64,000 nucleotides of DNA from Heracleum sosnowskyi (taxonomy: Eukaryota; Streptophyta; Magnoliopsida; Apiales; Apiaceae): positions 79,384,685 to 79,448,684 of the forward strand of contig CM061238.1 of assembly GCA_030848705.1 (NCBI GenBank), given 5' to 3'. Position 1 is the stretch's first letter; each line of letters starts with the position of its first letter. Positions 54,446 to 64,000 of this stretch are shown here, in pieces. A model generated the notes under the pieces. That model was not told where the DNA came from, did not search any database, and saw nothing but the letters and a program-made list of their open reading frames with translations. The translations under genes were made by a program, and so were the position numbers.

Positions 54446-55911
54446 AGGCTTGATGAAAAGCTCCCTCTTCTCACTGTGTCCAAGATGAACAGGTTTTTCT
54501 CTAAGGAACCTGAGGTGGCTACCTCCTTGAAGACTCTCTCTTCTAGAGTGGACAAGGTGGAAGCTACTTTATCTCAAATGGAAAGGGAATAGGAGAAGCA
54601 AACCCAACTTTTAGCCCAGCTAGTGGTAGCTCAAGGACTCCTAGTCATTCCTTTTGATGATAACAAAAAGGGGGAGAAATCTAAGGAGCTTAACATTCAA
54701 GTTACAAAGGTTATGGTCCCAGCCATTTCCCTGCCAAAGGAGCCACTAGCTAGTGGGAGTCAGGAAAGGATAAACTGGATGGTATTGACTTAATTAAACA
54801 AGCATCTATGAGGCTAACACTTGCTGAACAGATAAAAGACCATTGGGCTAACATAGATGCAAGAGTCAAGAAGATAGCTGAAACTGCAAAGAATTCAAAT
54901 TCATCAACGGATCAAGCTACTTCTACAACACCATCAACGAATGCCATGGTTTTAGTGTCAACGGAATGGGAGCCACAGATCAATTCTTTCTATGAGGTAA
55001 AGCCCCTTCTACATGGAGTCACTCAAGGTCCAAGGAAGGAAAAAGGACAAACTTCATGCATTAGGGATGTGGAACAAGCTACATTTCAAAGAAGCTTATC
55101 TCCCAAGTCCCCTGCTAAACCAAAGGGCAAAAATATAGCAAGAACTTTCTATCCTTCACCCTATCCAGATGAGCTCAAGATTCTTGGACTACTTATCACA
55201 AAATGCAAGGAAAGCAATGATCCTGAGATAAGGAAGCAAAGGGCAATTGTCTACAGGAATGGACAAGAAATCTGTGTTTGGGCTGGTCACCCAAACTTTA
55301 CTGAAGCTAAGGCTGAAGAGTCAGAAAGAGCAGCAATGCAAGCACTTGCAGTTGGTCAATCTCTTGATGAAGAAGAAAGACAGCTAGAAGAAAAAGCCAG
55401 AGAGGAAAGGAGTACAAAGAAGAGCATAAGGCAACCAAAGGAAAGAGCTAGGAGAAACATAGCCTTTGAGAATGATGACTCTCAGAGTATTGCAACAGAC
55501 TCTTCTGTACCTATTGCACCTCCAACAATTCCTGATCCAGTTTCTGAGGTAAAGTTAGCCTGTGATCCTAAACATCCTGTCAATTTCCATGAACAGCCAA
55601 TTGAGCCAAAGGGAGAGCCAATTGAGTTTGATGAGGCCAACTTTCCAAAATTCCTCTTTGAAATGGATCTAAAGAAGAAATCTAAGCAGAGGGCTGCCAA
55701 GGCTAAGCCAATTCTTGTAAGGAGACCACAAGCTGAGAAACCCCCTACCAACCCAGAAGACTTCATCTACATTGCTGATATCAGGGAGGAGTCTGACCTA
55801 CATATCAATCTTGATGACCTGGTTGAAGTGAGAGGAATAACAGCTTCTTACAAACTACCAGAGAGATTGGTGTTTGTGTACAAGGGTGGGAGAGAACAGG
55901 TTTGGCCTCTA

Positions 55912-57065
55912 TGTTGGAACGGATGATTACTGTTCTGCGTTTTACTATATGATTGATTACGAGTTCGAAAAGAAAACTTTACCTTAATCGATACGATTCT
56001 GATCCACGTCTTCTACTGAATTCCTTGATTCCCTTCGAGCGAAGTGTGGCCTTCGATCTCCCGAAGTTTCCTCTCCTTAAAGCCTCGAAATCCCAAAACC
56101 CTAGCTCCTTGCGGCTGCCCTAGGTTTTAATCTCGAATTATGAAAAACCGAAAAAACGTTTTCAGCCTTTAGGAGAACAAGAATATTTATAGGCTCCAGT
56201 AGGGATCATGGACAATTAGGTCGGGCCTCCCAATGACATTCTGGGTCAAGCCCAATGTCATTAAATATTAATTCTATCCACTAACGAATTAATATCTGCA
56301 CTGCCTTTCCTAATACCGTAATTGCTTTATTATTAAATTCGGCTCCTATATTATTTGCTTATTAAATTCCCCATGTTTAAGATATCGTATGTCCATTAAT
56401 TAAATTAATTTCTGATAATTAATTTAATTAATATCTTTTTATCCTTGATCATCCACTCAACCTTATAATTATGCAAGAACAAATCTGCCTGCAGGACTAA
56501 AGCATAATTATCTTTATGAGCTTTCAAGAGGACATCATCAACCCGAATATTATCAGGACATGGTTTCCTTATGTAATTAATATCCCACTCTGCATGCAAT
56601 GTCATTGCTCAATACATAATATTGTAATTAACAATTAATTACATCACATATGAATCAAAGCATGTGCATTGCATACAAGTGTCAATCACTACACTTGGAT
56701 TGAGAACCTAAGCATTAATAATATCATAGAATCTTAGTTCTTCTTTATTGTCAGAATAGAAGAACAATTCTAATATTTCGATCCTGTTCAATATACACAA
56801 AGTATACAAGTATTATTTAATAGTCAAGATAAACTATTCCAAATAATACTTCAGTTATTCCAGTGGTTTGTCTAATTCCACTTAAACTGTGAACCCTTTA
56901 TATTATATATAGACACTGATAATTTAATCTTCTGTTATCCCATTTGATACTAAATTATCCACAATATATAATAAACAGACAATGTAAAAATATGCAATCA
57001 AGATTCTCAATAAAATGGACAATGTTTATATACTACTAATGAATAGTTTAGTATAAAACCCAACA
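55912..57065 (-). repeat. Solo LTR of an unrelated family in beta ORF3 (1,154 bp)
   Basis: TGTTGG/CCAACA inverted ends and a perfect five-base duplication CTCTA (55907-55911 and 57066-57070). Removing it with one duplication copy restores the ORF3 frame. CTATAAATA on the minus strand at 56192-56184 suggests minus orientation. No similarity seen to the alpha, beta or delta LTRs, and none of their motifs. Confidence 0.92.
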
Positions 57066-57487
57066 CTCTACACAGGATTCTGGGAGAAGACTATCAGACA
57101 CTGCTATCTGTGTTTAAATGTCTGAAGAAAGATTTTGGTTTTACCAAAACGGCCAAGTCTGAGGTTATCTCCAAAATTTGCCAAATCAAAGCTAGCTGGA
57201 ACAAGCCTGGTGCACTTCCCAGAGTATTGAAGGTCCCTCAAACAGGAAAGAAAATTCATCTCCAACCTTTTTGGATGATGGAATTCAGAGACAAGGACAA
57301 CTGTAGAAGATTCTTCAGAATAGAAGACCAACTGGAAAAGGCATCCAATGAAACTCTCAGATTAATGCAATCCAGGTTGGGGAATCAAGATGAAGAAGAG
57401 AAGATTTTCTACAGAAGACTTCAAGCTCAGATTGAGGAGAACAATGCAAGAAAAGGGAAGAAAACAAGACCACAGAGGCAAAGATGA

Positions 57488-57680
57488 AAAATCTGCTCAG
57501 ACTAGAGGAGCAACTCTGTGCACTTGTTTTGTAAGATTTTCTACTTTGTATTTCAATTAAATTCAATGAAGCTTAATGCAATTTCTATTTTTATCATGTG
57601 TAATTTGACTGAGTGTTTTTGTTATCATCAAGGCTCTTGATTTATGGCTGTTATTCTATCAGTCATAAATTGGGGGAGAT
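57488..57680 (+). other. Beta 3' tail with polypurine tract
   Basis: Short tail ending AATTGGGGGAGAT directly before the 3' LTR (about 57668-57680). Confidence 0.85.
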
Positions 57681-58714
57681 TGTTAGGAATATGTTGTTCT
57701 TGATGATAATTATAAAACACTTAGTAGATTTTGTATTAAGTCATTTTGTAACTGTCAACGGAATGGCATGTTTTGCAGTGTTTCGTTGACAGGAAGCTCA
57801 TCAACGAAATGAGTGATGCAGCAACTGCATTGTACAATACTTCATAGTTTGATATGCATTTTGTTGTAGGTATTAGATAGGTTTTCTAAGTCATGTTGAC
57901 TAAGTACTAGATAGGCAAAATAGGTTGGTGAATTGTAAATATATTATGCCTTTTAATTTTGCTTAAGTGAAGACATGTCAACGGAATGAAGATTACTCTA
58001 TCAACGGAATGAAGATAACTCTATCAACGAAACGAGGGTTATACCATCAACGAAACGAAGAATAAAGCTATCAACGAAACACATCTCTCTACTATCAACG
58101 AATCATTATTGCTTTTCTGAATAGTTGACAAAGTGATAGTGACAGTTATCTGACAGATCAAAAGGGAGATATGGAAGTGTACTTTGCATTGGAAGCCATC
58201 AAAATGGTCACTGGAAATAAGGAAACATTCCAATTTCCAATTAGGTTCTTGGGAGTGATCATAATAAGCAAAAAGACAAAAGCCAAGATCTCCAAGGACC
58301 ATTGGACAAAAGGGATGAAAAGAAAGCTACTGAAAGTTACTTTAGATTATTTTAGAGTAGCCAAAAAATAGCATTGTAAACTTGGGAATATATATATAAC
58401 CAAGTGTAGAAGTTAAAATAGGAGTGTGAGAAGAAAAACAAATAGATTGTATTAGCTATCTTTGAGAGCATACTTCTCTACATTCTTGTAACTGAGCAGC
58501 TGTGTACATTTTGTATCACAGATTATTTCCGCAATAAAAACACTTCAGTTGGATCATCAAACAATCCAACTGAAATTATTTAAGTGCTTGTGTTTTTATT
58601 TTATAAGTTCAGCTTTATTTCGAAAGTTGTTTTAAGTTTAAAATATCTAGCATTGTATTCAACCCTCCCCCCCCCCCCCCTTCTACAATTCTGTTTGGTC
58701 ATTTGGGATTAACA
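57681..58714 (+). repeat. 3' LTR of beta (1,034 bp)
   Basis: Matches the 5' LTR with about 15 differences and small length changes in the TA and C runs. Carries the same nine TCAACGRA motifs. Followed by the duplication TTGGG. Confidence 0.95.
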
Positions 58715-58719
58715 TTGGG

Positions 58720-58966
58720 TGATTTAAATTCCTTCACTGGGTTGAGTGATTCTTGGCACATGAGCTACAAGAGCACCAGACATATTAGCCATTTTTCCTC
58801 TTGATCCAGCTTGTATAGCTCTTTTCTGGAAAAATTCAAGCTCATATGACTTAAGCACACCATATAATGTTTCAAGAGAAACATTGTTTAGATTTCTAGG
58901 AGATTCACGGTTAAATGTAAATTTACTATGGTAAAAAATGAATCTTTTCTGATAATTATCGGTTTA
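58720..58966 (-). pseudogene. gag: Gag of gamma, fragment beyond the beta element
   Basis: On the minus strand this encodes the end of the gag domain (VSLETLYGVLKSYELE), which joins in frame to 19275 through the duplicated TTGGG. It has a stop TAA close to the junction and a frameshift near 58920-58935. The N-terminal part of gag is missing, cut at 58966 by the CACTA-like element. Confidence 0.75.
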
Positions 58967-59099
58967 AACTACAAGAAAGTATCGAAATAGGTTGTTCTTG
59001 GCCGTATATCTTTGTATGTATAAATATATAAAGCTTTCTTAGATCTGAGAATAGAAAAAAACGTCTAAGGGCATGTTATATACTCACCAAACTGTCAGG

Positions 59100-59490
59100 G
59101 GTATTTTAGTAATTTCACTTTTGATAGTTTTTAAAAATGAACTATCAATATTTTTTATCGAGGGGCATAAAAGTCAAATCACACTTCGATAGTTTTTGAA
59201 AAACTATCGAAGTGGATAAAATTAGAATTTAAACCGACCTTTATCAAAAACTATTGAAGGTTTATAACTTTAAAAACTGAAAAACCATCGAAAAAGTCTT
59301 GTCTGAAAAACTATCGAAATATTCGAATATTAAGGATTTTGAATTTATTCGATAGATTTCATTTTCCTTTCAAAATATATCGAAAAAATGTCTTCGCTAG
59401 TTTTCATTTTCCTTATACAAAAACCAGTTTAAAATGATTTTAATCACTTTCGATAGTTTTTGTCAAGTACTAGAAAACCATTGAAGCTTT
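59100..59490. repeat. Subterminal repeat region with a 33-bp palindrome
   Basis: Ten or so copies of CGATAGTTTTT or close variants in both directions. At 59182-59214 two 16-bp arms (CACTTCGATAGTTTTT and its complement) are separated by one base. Confidence 0.75.
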
Positions 59491-59499
59491 CACTTCGAC

Positions 59500-59851
59500 A
59501 TATTTTGCTCCTTATTGATTTTAAAGCTGTTAACCAGTTTTAAAGCCAAATAATTGTTTTCTGTTTTCTGTGAATTTGTTTCAGATCAGAATTGTTTAAC
59601 AAGATTTACAGTTAACAAAAATCTCACAATTTTCTTAGAATAAAAATCGACTAAATATCATTAATTGATATAAACCAATTAAAATCCAATAAATTATGCT
59701 GCATTATTTTATAATGTTCAAAATAAAATAAAATAATTCAAATTAAATAAATGCTTAATATTTGGAACAAATACTAGCACTTAAATAACTTTAGAATTAT
59801 TAGCTAATTAAATGTCAAAAGATATATCAATCATAAATATGACATAAAATT
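59500..59851. other. A+T-rich sequence, no gene
   Basis: Very A+T-rich with no coding or repeat feature that I can name; ends with the duplication AAATT of the following solo LTR. Confidence 0.5.
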
Positions 59852-60899
59852 TGTTGGTCCTTGACTATTGTAGAAGGGGGGGGGGGGGGGTTGAATGCAA
59901 TACTGATAAATCTCAATCTACGCTTCAACAACAAAGACTAAGATTAACGTTTATCAGTTTATGAATTACAAACACAAGTAGACACAAGAGAATTTCTCAC
60001 AAAATAAATGTTTTATTTATTTTGCAATGGGTTGCTACAACCTCAAGAAAATGTTCGTTTTCTTGAGCTTCAGTTTCTCGAGTGATACATAGAATGAATT
60101 GTGAGATAGTCTAAGTAAACTAATCCTATCTCTATCATCACGGGTTTGTGAAGTTGCTGTCATTTTCATGTGGCAGCTTCTTACAAATTGTCTACCCGTG
60201 AGCATTACCTAAATTGCTATACAAACAAGATTAACATTACTGGGAAAAGCAATCTAGATACATTCTATATTTAGCTAACACAATTCAGTAGATGTTGATT
60301 TGTCATACTCTTGAATTGGTGAGCTTTGTCATGTGATCTCTCAAGCTTCGGTCGTAGTCTTGCAGACCTGATGCAGTGTTGGGATACAACAACACGCATG
60401 TTTCTTGAACATCCAAACTGTCACAAGTTTGACTGGGTAGATCCCCAATACAAATGTTATCCCTTCATGACAGTATCCTGATCCTCAAGCTTGCTGTCAC
60501 AAGAATGTGCTTTTGGTGACAGTAAGAAGTCCCCGCAAAGGATGCTGTCAGGAGTTCCAAGCTTGCTGTCAGGCTATGGTAAAGTTGTTGTCTGAGGGCT
60601 TCCGCCAATGTTGCTGTCAGAGTAAATATGTTGTCGTGACTTGCAACATGCTGTCTTCTTGTAACCTTACTGTCAATGCTGTGACATTAACATTTATTCT
60701 TGCTGTCCATCTTGAGCACTTCTTGAGGCTTGAACAAATAAATGAACTTCTACCAAGATGTACTAGAATCTTATTTGCAATAAACAAAATAGTTACAAAG
60801 ACATACTCTGGCTGTGACAGTATGTTCATACTTAATAAAATTAAGCATTTAAAATATCTAGTTAAGTTGTCTCATAGCTATCACCCATAAATCCTAACA
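59852..60899 (-). repeat. Solo LTR with CTGTCA motifs (1,048 bp)
   Basis: TGTTGG...CCTAACA ends, duplication AAATT at 59847-59851 and 60900-60904. The poly-G run near 59877-59890 is the reverse of the C run before TTCTACA seen in beta and delta LTRs, setting the minus orientation. At least ten CTGTCA/TGACAG copies suggest the gamma family. The plus-strand 127-codon frame inside it looks accidental. Confidence 0.88.
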
Positions 60900-60904
60900 A
60901 AATT

Positions 60905-61029
60905 AGTAAAATAATTCTAACTTACGAGAATTGCTCCTGAAAATAAATTCACAAGTCCTAAGGATATAGAAATTCTTAAACTCATGGATTTACTAAGATT
61001 ATCTTGTAGTTACTGATTTCTAATTAAAA
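60905..61029. other. CACTA-like right arm and K 3' edge
   Basis: A+T-rich; ends the CACTA-like element at 61011. Only 18 bp separate it from the K pol stop codon, so the K spacer, ORF3 and 3' LTR are missing here. Confidence 0.5.
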
Positions 61030-63998
61030 TCAATTAGAAAGATTTAACATCCCAAGTTCACCAACCAGCTTAGAAAAAGTGGATTCTTCAAGCGGTTTAG
61101 TAAAGATGTCTACAATTTGTTCCTCTGTGGGTACAAAATGTAACTCCACGGTTCCATTCATGACATGCTCTCGGATAAAATGATACATGATATCGATGTG
61201 CTTAGTCCTCGAGTGCTGAACTGGATTGTTGGAGATTGCTATGGCACTTGTGTTGTCGCAGAATATTGGAATCTTGTTCAACAAAAGCCCATAGTCACGG
61301 AGTTGGTTTCTTATCCACAAGATTTGAGCACAACCGCTACCAGCAGCTATGTAATCAGCTTCAGCTGTCGACGTGGATACTGAGTGCTGCTTCTTGCTAT
61401 ACCAGGAAACTAACCTTCTTCCAAGAAACTGACAGCTTCCTGAAGTACTCTTCCGATCAATCTTACAACCTACAAAATCTGAATCTGTATAGCCAATAAG
61501 ATCAAATCCTGTATCTTTAGGGTACCAAATTCCAAGATTTGGGGTTCCCTTAAGATATCTAAATATACGTTTCACAGCTATAAGATGAGATTCATTTGGA
61601 TCAGACTGAAACCTAGCACACAAGCATGTTGCAAACATTATGTCTAGTCTACTTGCAGTGAGATATAGTAAGGAGCCTATCATACCTCTGTGGGTACAAA
61701 ATGTAACTCCACGGTTCCATTCATGACATGCTCTCGGATAAAATGATACATGATATCGATGTGCTTAGTCCTCGAGTGCTGAACTGGATTGTTGGAGATT
61801 GCTATGGCACTTGTGTTGTCGCAGAATATTGGAATCTTGTTCAACAAAAGCCCATAGTCACGGAGTTGGTTTCTTATCCACAAGATTTGAGCACAACCGC
61901 TACCAGCAGCTATGTAATCAGCTTCAGCTGTCGACGTGGATACTGAGTGCTGCTTCTTGCTATACCAGGAAACTAACCTTCTTCCAAGAAACTGACAGCT
62001 TCCTGAAGTACTCTTCCGATCAATCTTACAACCTACAAAATCTGAATCTGTATAGCCAATAAGATCAAATCCTGTATCTTTAGGGTACCAAATTCCAAGA
62101 TTTGGGGTTCCCTTAAGATATCTAAATATACGTTTCACAGCTATAAGATGAGATTCATTTGGATCAGACTGAAACCTAGCACACAAGCATGTTGCAAACA
62201 TTATGTCTAGTCTACTTGCAGTGAGATATAGTAAGGAGCCTATCATACCTCTGTAGCTTGTGATGTCAACCTTCTTACCAGTTTCATCCTTATCAAGCTT
62301 AGTGGTAGTTGGCATTGGAGTCTTTGCTGCAGATGAGTCTTCCATTTGATACTTCTTTAGAAGATCCTTGATGTACTTGGACTGGCAAATGAATATTCCA
62401 TCTTACCTTTGATACACTTGTAGTCCAAGAAAGAATGACAATTCACCCATCATGCTTATTTCATATCGACTCTGCATTAACTTAGCAAATCTCTTGCATA
62501 GATCATCATTAGTATAACCAAATATTATGTCATCAACATATACTTGCATTAATATCAACTCATTTTTGTGAATCTTATAAAAGAGAGTTTTATCTATGAC
62601 ACCTCTAGTAAAGTTATTTTCAAGTAAAAATTCGGATAGAGTGTAATACCATGTCCTTGGAGCTTGCTTGAGTCCATAGAGAGCTTTGAACAGAAAATAT
62701 ACAAAGTCCACCATATTTGAATCCTCAAAGCCTGGAGGTTGTTCCACATAAACTTCTTCTTCTAGCTCCCCATTCATAAATGCACTCTTCACATCCATTT
62801 GATATACCTTGTAATTGGAATGTGCTGCGAATGCTAGAAACATCCTGGTTTTCTCAAGTCTTGCTATTGGTGCATAGGTTTCATCATAATATATACCCTC
62901 TTCTTGAGAATAACCTTTAGCAACCAGTCTGGCTTTGTTTCTCGTTACAATGCCATCTTCATCCAATTTATTTCTGAATACCCATTTTGTTCGTATAACA
63001 GATTTTCCTTTAAGCCTGGGTACCAACTTCCAAACTTTCTTCCTTTCAAACTGATTGAGTTCATCTTGCATTGCAATAACCCAATCTGGATCTTCCAGGG
63101 CATCTTCAACTTTCTTAGGTTCTGTTTCTGAAAGAAACCCAGAATAGTGATATTCATTTTGTGATGTCCTTCTAGTTCTCACTCCTGTGTCAGGATCACC
63201 AATGATCAAGTGAAAGGGATGATCTCGACTCCATACCCTTTGTCTTGGCAGATATGATTTTGATGATTCTCCTTGTTCATAATTTTGTTGAGTGTGACTA
63301 GTTGATCCTTCTCCTGCTCCCCCTGAGTTGTTGCTGGTATGATCTGTTGACCCTGTTGTTTGACTAGTGGATCCAGTAGTAGTTTGAGGATTTCCACCAC
63401 TGTCACCACTTGGTTCAGAATCATTATCATTTTTATTATCATTATCACCAGGAACAACTACAGGTTCTTCTTCATTGTCAGAGAGATCTCCTAATAGATT
63501 TTCAAATATCAAGGATTCAGAGTTCTCTCCTATTTGCAGGCTTGGTCTTTTGGTGTCATCAAACATTACATTAAGGCTTTCCAACAACTTCTTATCTTCA
63601 ATCACATAAACCCTGTAAGCTTTAGATTCCAGATAATAGCCCAGAAAAATGCCTTCATCTGCTTTGGCATCAAACTTGCCTAAATGTTCTCCATATTTCA
63701 ATACAAAGCACTTTGCACCAAACACATGAAAATACTTCAGTGATGGTTTCTTGTTGGCCATTAGCTCATTCGGAGTCTTTTCATGATCTTTATTAATCAG
63801 GGTACGATTCTGAGTGTAGCAAGCTGTATTTACTGCTTCAGCCCAAAAGTAAGTGGGAAGTTTTGATTCACTTAGCATAGTCATTGCTGCTTCAACCAAG
63901 GTACGGTTCTTCCTTTCCACTACTCCATTTTGTTGAGGAGTTCTTGGTGCTGAATACTGTCTTGATATTCCTTTCTCTGTGCAGAAGTCATTTAGAAC
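61030..63998 (-). pseudogene. pol: Pol of K with a stop and a 563-bp tandem duplication
   Basis: The frame is open from the window edge (integrase, before NGVVERK with its catalytic Glu) through the hinge, which has a CTCCCCCT purine tract on the sense strand near 63316, and the reverse transcriptase with YVDD, to a stop TAA at 62403. It then continues in the same frame into RNase H. The RNase H region is duplicated in tandem (61122-61684 and 61685-62247), which breaks the frame. Relatives have a single copy. Not functional. Confidence 0.85.
61122..62247. repeat. Two tandem copies of 563 bp in K RNase H
   Basis: CCTCTGTGGGTACAAAATG starts at 61122 and again at 61685; CCTCTGT follows a third time at 62248. 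The seven-base CCTCTGT at the joints is the likely microhomology. The two copies look identical in all parts compared. Confidence 0.92.
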
Positions 63999-64000
63999 TA

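Larger units (their letters stand above)
41202..57487 (+). pseudogene. ORF3 of beta, split by alpha-4 and by a solo LTR
   Basis: Starts MAPIVKLMSAGG at 41202. Three exons of remaining sequence: 41202-43804, 54451-55911 and 57071-57487; each insertion is flanked by a five-base duplication, and the frame continues across both sites. Further breaks: TGA at 43200, TAG at 54590, and a one-base shift near 54760-54780. The N-terminal part is the globular domain shared with other ORF3 proteins; the middle is rich in S, T, P and V and encodes TCAACGAAA motifs as STKQSLSLT; the C-terminal part has charged helices and ends with basic residues (KGKKTRPQRQR). Function unknown, no membrane span seen. Confidence 0.85.
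19276..58714 (+). mobile_element. Beta Sirevirus-type element, with four nested insertions
   Basis: LTRs at 19276-20303 and 57681-58714, target duplication TTGGG at 19271-19275 and 58715-58719, primer site and polypurine tract all present. Gag, pol and ORF3 are on the plus strand. Removing the insertions leaves roughly 12 kb. The LTRs differ at about 15 sites by eye (about 1.5 percent). The internal genes carry several stops, a missing hinge in pol and a YVDG active site, so it is dead. The motif TCAACGAAA or its relative TCAACGGAA is scattered in LTRs, the pre-ORF3 spacer and ORF3 itself. Confidence 0.95.
58967..61011. mobile_element. CACTA-like non-autonomous element between gamma gag and K pol
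   Basis: Left end AACTACAAGAAAG and right end ...CTTGTAGTT (61003-61011) are inverted copies over about ten bases and resemble the CACTACAAGAAA terminus, with CA replaced by AA. The left 600 bp has many CGATAGTTTTT/AAAAACTATCG repeats in both directions, a typical subterminal pattern. No transposase. No three-base duplication found. The two flanks belong to different retrotransposons, so the insertion was probably accompanied by deletion. Includes a solo LTR; without it the element is about 1 kb. Confidence 0.5.
61012..64000 (-). mobile_element. Copia element K, pol part only, right end beyond window
   Basis: Minus-strand copia pol from the end of the integrase core to the end of RNase H. 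Gag and 5' LTR should lie to the right of the window. The 3' part of the element is missing where it meets the CACTA-like element. The protein is nearest by eye to delta pol, but none of the family motifs is seen. Confidence 0.8.

Noticed and set aside
60507..60890. 127-codon plus-strand ORF with many cysteines
   Set aside because: Lies wholly in a solo LTR, antisense to it, and its residues come from repeated CTGTCA motifs.
62395..62405. AAAG|GTAAGAT in K pol as a splice donor
   Set aside because: It overlaps a premature stop in reverse transcriptase; no matching acceptor was seen and relatives lack it.
1..64000. CRISPR arrays, rRNA, tRNA or bacterial operons
   Set aside because: No repeat-spacer pattern or RNA gene signature; all supported coding sequence is from plant mobile elements.

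Overview
This window is a nested pile of plant long-terminal-repeat retrotransposons, with no host single-copy gene that I can recognise. The A+T-rich sequence, Ty1/copia domain order (protease, integrase, reverse transcriptase, RNase H), initiator-Met-tRNA primer sites (TGGTATCAGAGC type), GGGGGAGAT polypurine tracts and a large third ORF after pol all point to Sirevirus-type copia elements in a repeat-rich eudicot nuclear genome. The species cannot be told from this sequence.

Nesting, oldest to youngest. A gamma element (minus strand, 11501-19275 plus a gag fragment at 58720-58966) is the outer host. Its third ORF was hit by alpha-2 (minus, 9075-11500), whose gag was hit by alpha-1 (minus, 1-9074, running off the left edge). 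Gamma gag was hit by a beta element (plus, 19276-58714, duplication TTGGG on both sides). Beta in turn holds a solo alpha LTR in gag (22172-22686, GAACT), a CACTA-type DNA transposon piece in pol (24702 to about 39115), a full-length alpha-4 element in ORF3 (43805-54445, AGGCT) and an unrelated solo LTR in ORF3 (55912-57065, CTCTA). The CACTA piece itself contains a full-length and very young delta element (24929-38141, CAACA). To the right, a CACTA-like element (58967-61011) carrying another solo LTR (59852-60899, AAATT) joins the gamma gag fragment to the 3' end of another copia pol, element K (minus, 61012-64000), which runs off the right edge.

How the genes would work together: gag gives the particle protein with CCHC zinc knuckles, pol gives protease, integrase, reverse transcriptase and RNase H, and ORF3 gives a large protein of unknown role with an N-terminal globular domain and a disordered or coiled-coil tail. 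In every element gag and pol lie in different frames.

The most interesting observation is how gag and pol may be joined. In alpha-1, beta, gamma and delta a phase-0 GTA donor just after the first zinc-knuckle region of gag and a CAG acceptor 17-20 nt after the gag stop define an intron of about 1.0-1.3 kb. Its removal would put pol exactly in the gag frame, even though the unspliced offset is +1 in alpha-1 and -1 in the others. Alpha-4 lacks exactly this interval, joined at the predicted exon ends, as if copied from spliced RNA. The intron encodes a coiled coil and, in three families, extra CCHC knuckles, so unspliced RNA would make a long Gag and spliced RNA a Gag-Pol.

A second theme is that each family carries its own short motif scattered over LTRs and internal sequence (alpha AAACTCTG, beta TCAACGAAA, gamma CTGTCA, delta GGAAGACT). 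A third is that two families carry a small, self-contained-looking gene (TATA box, acidic ORF, AATAAA) between pol and ORF3. All counts and alignments were made by eye.
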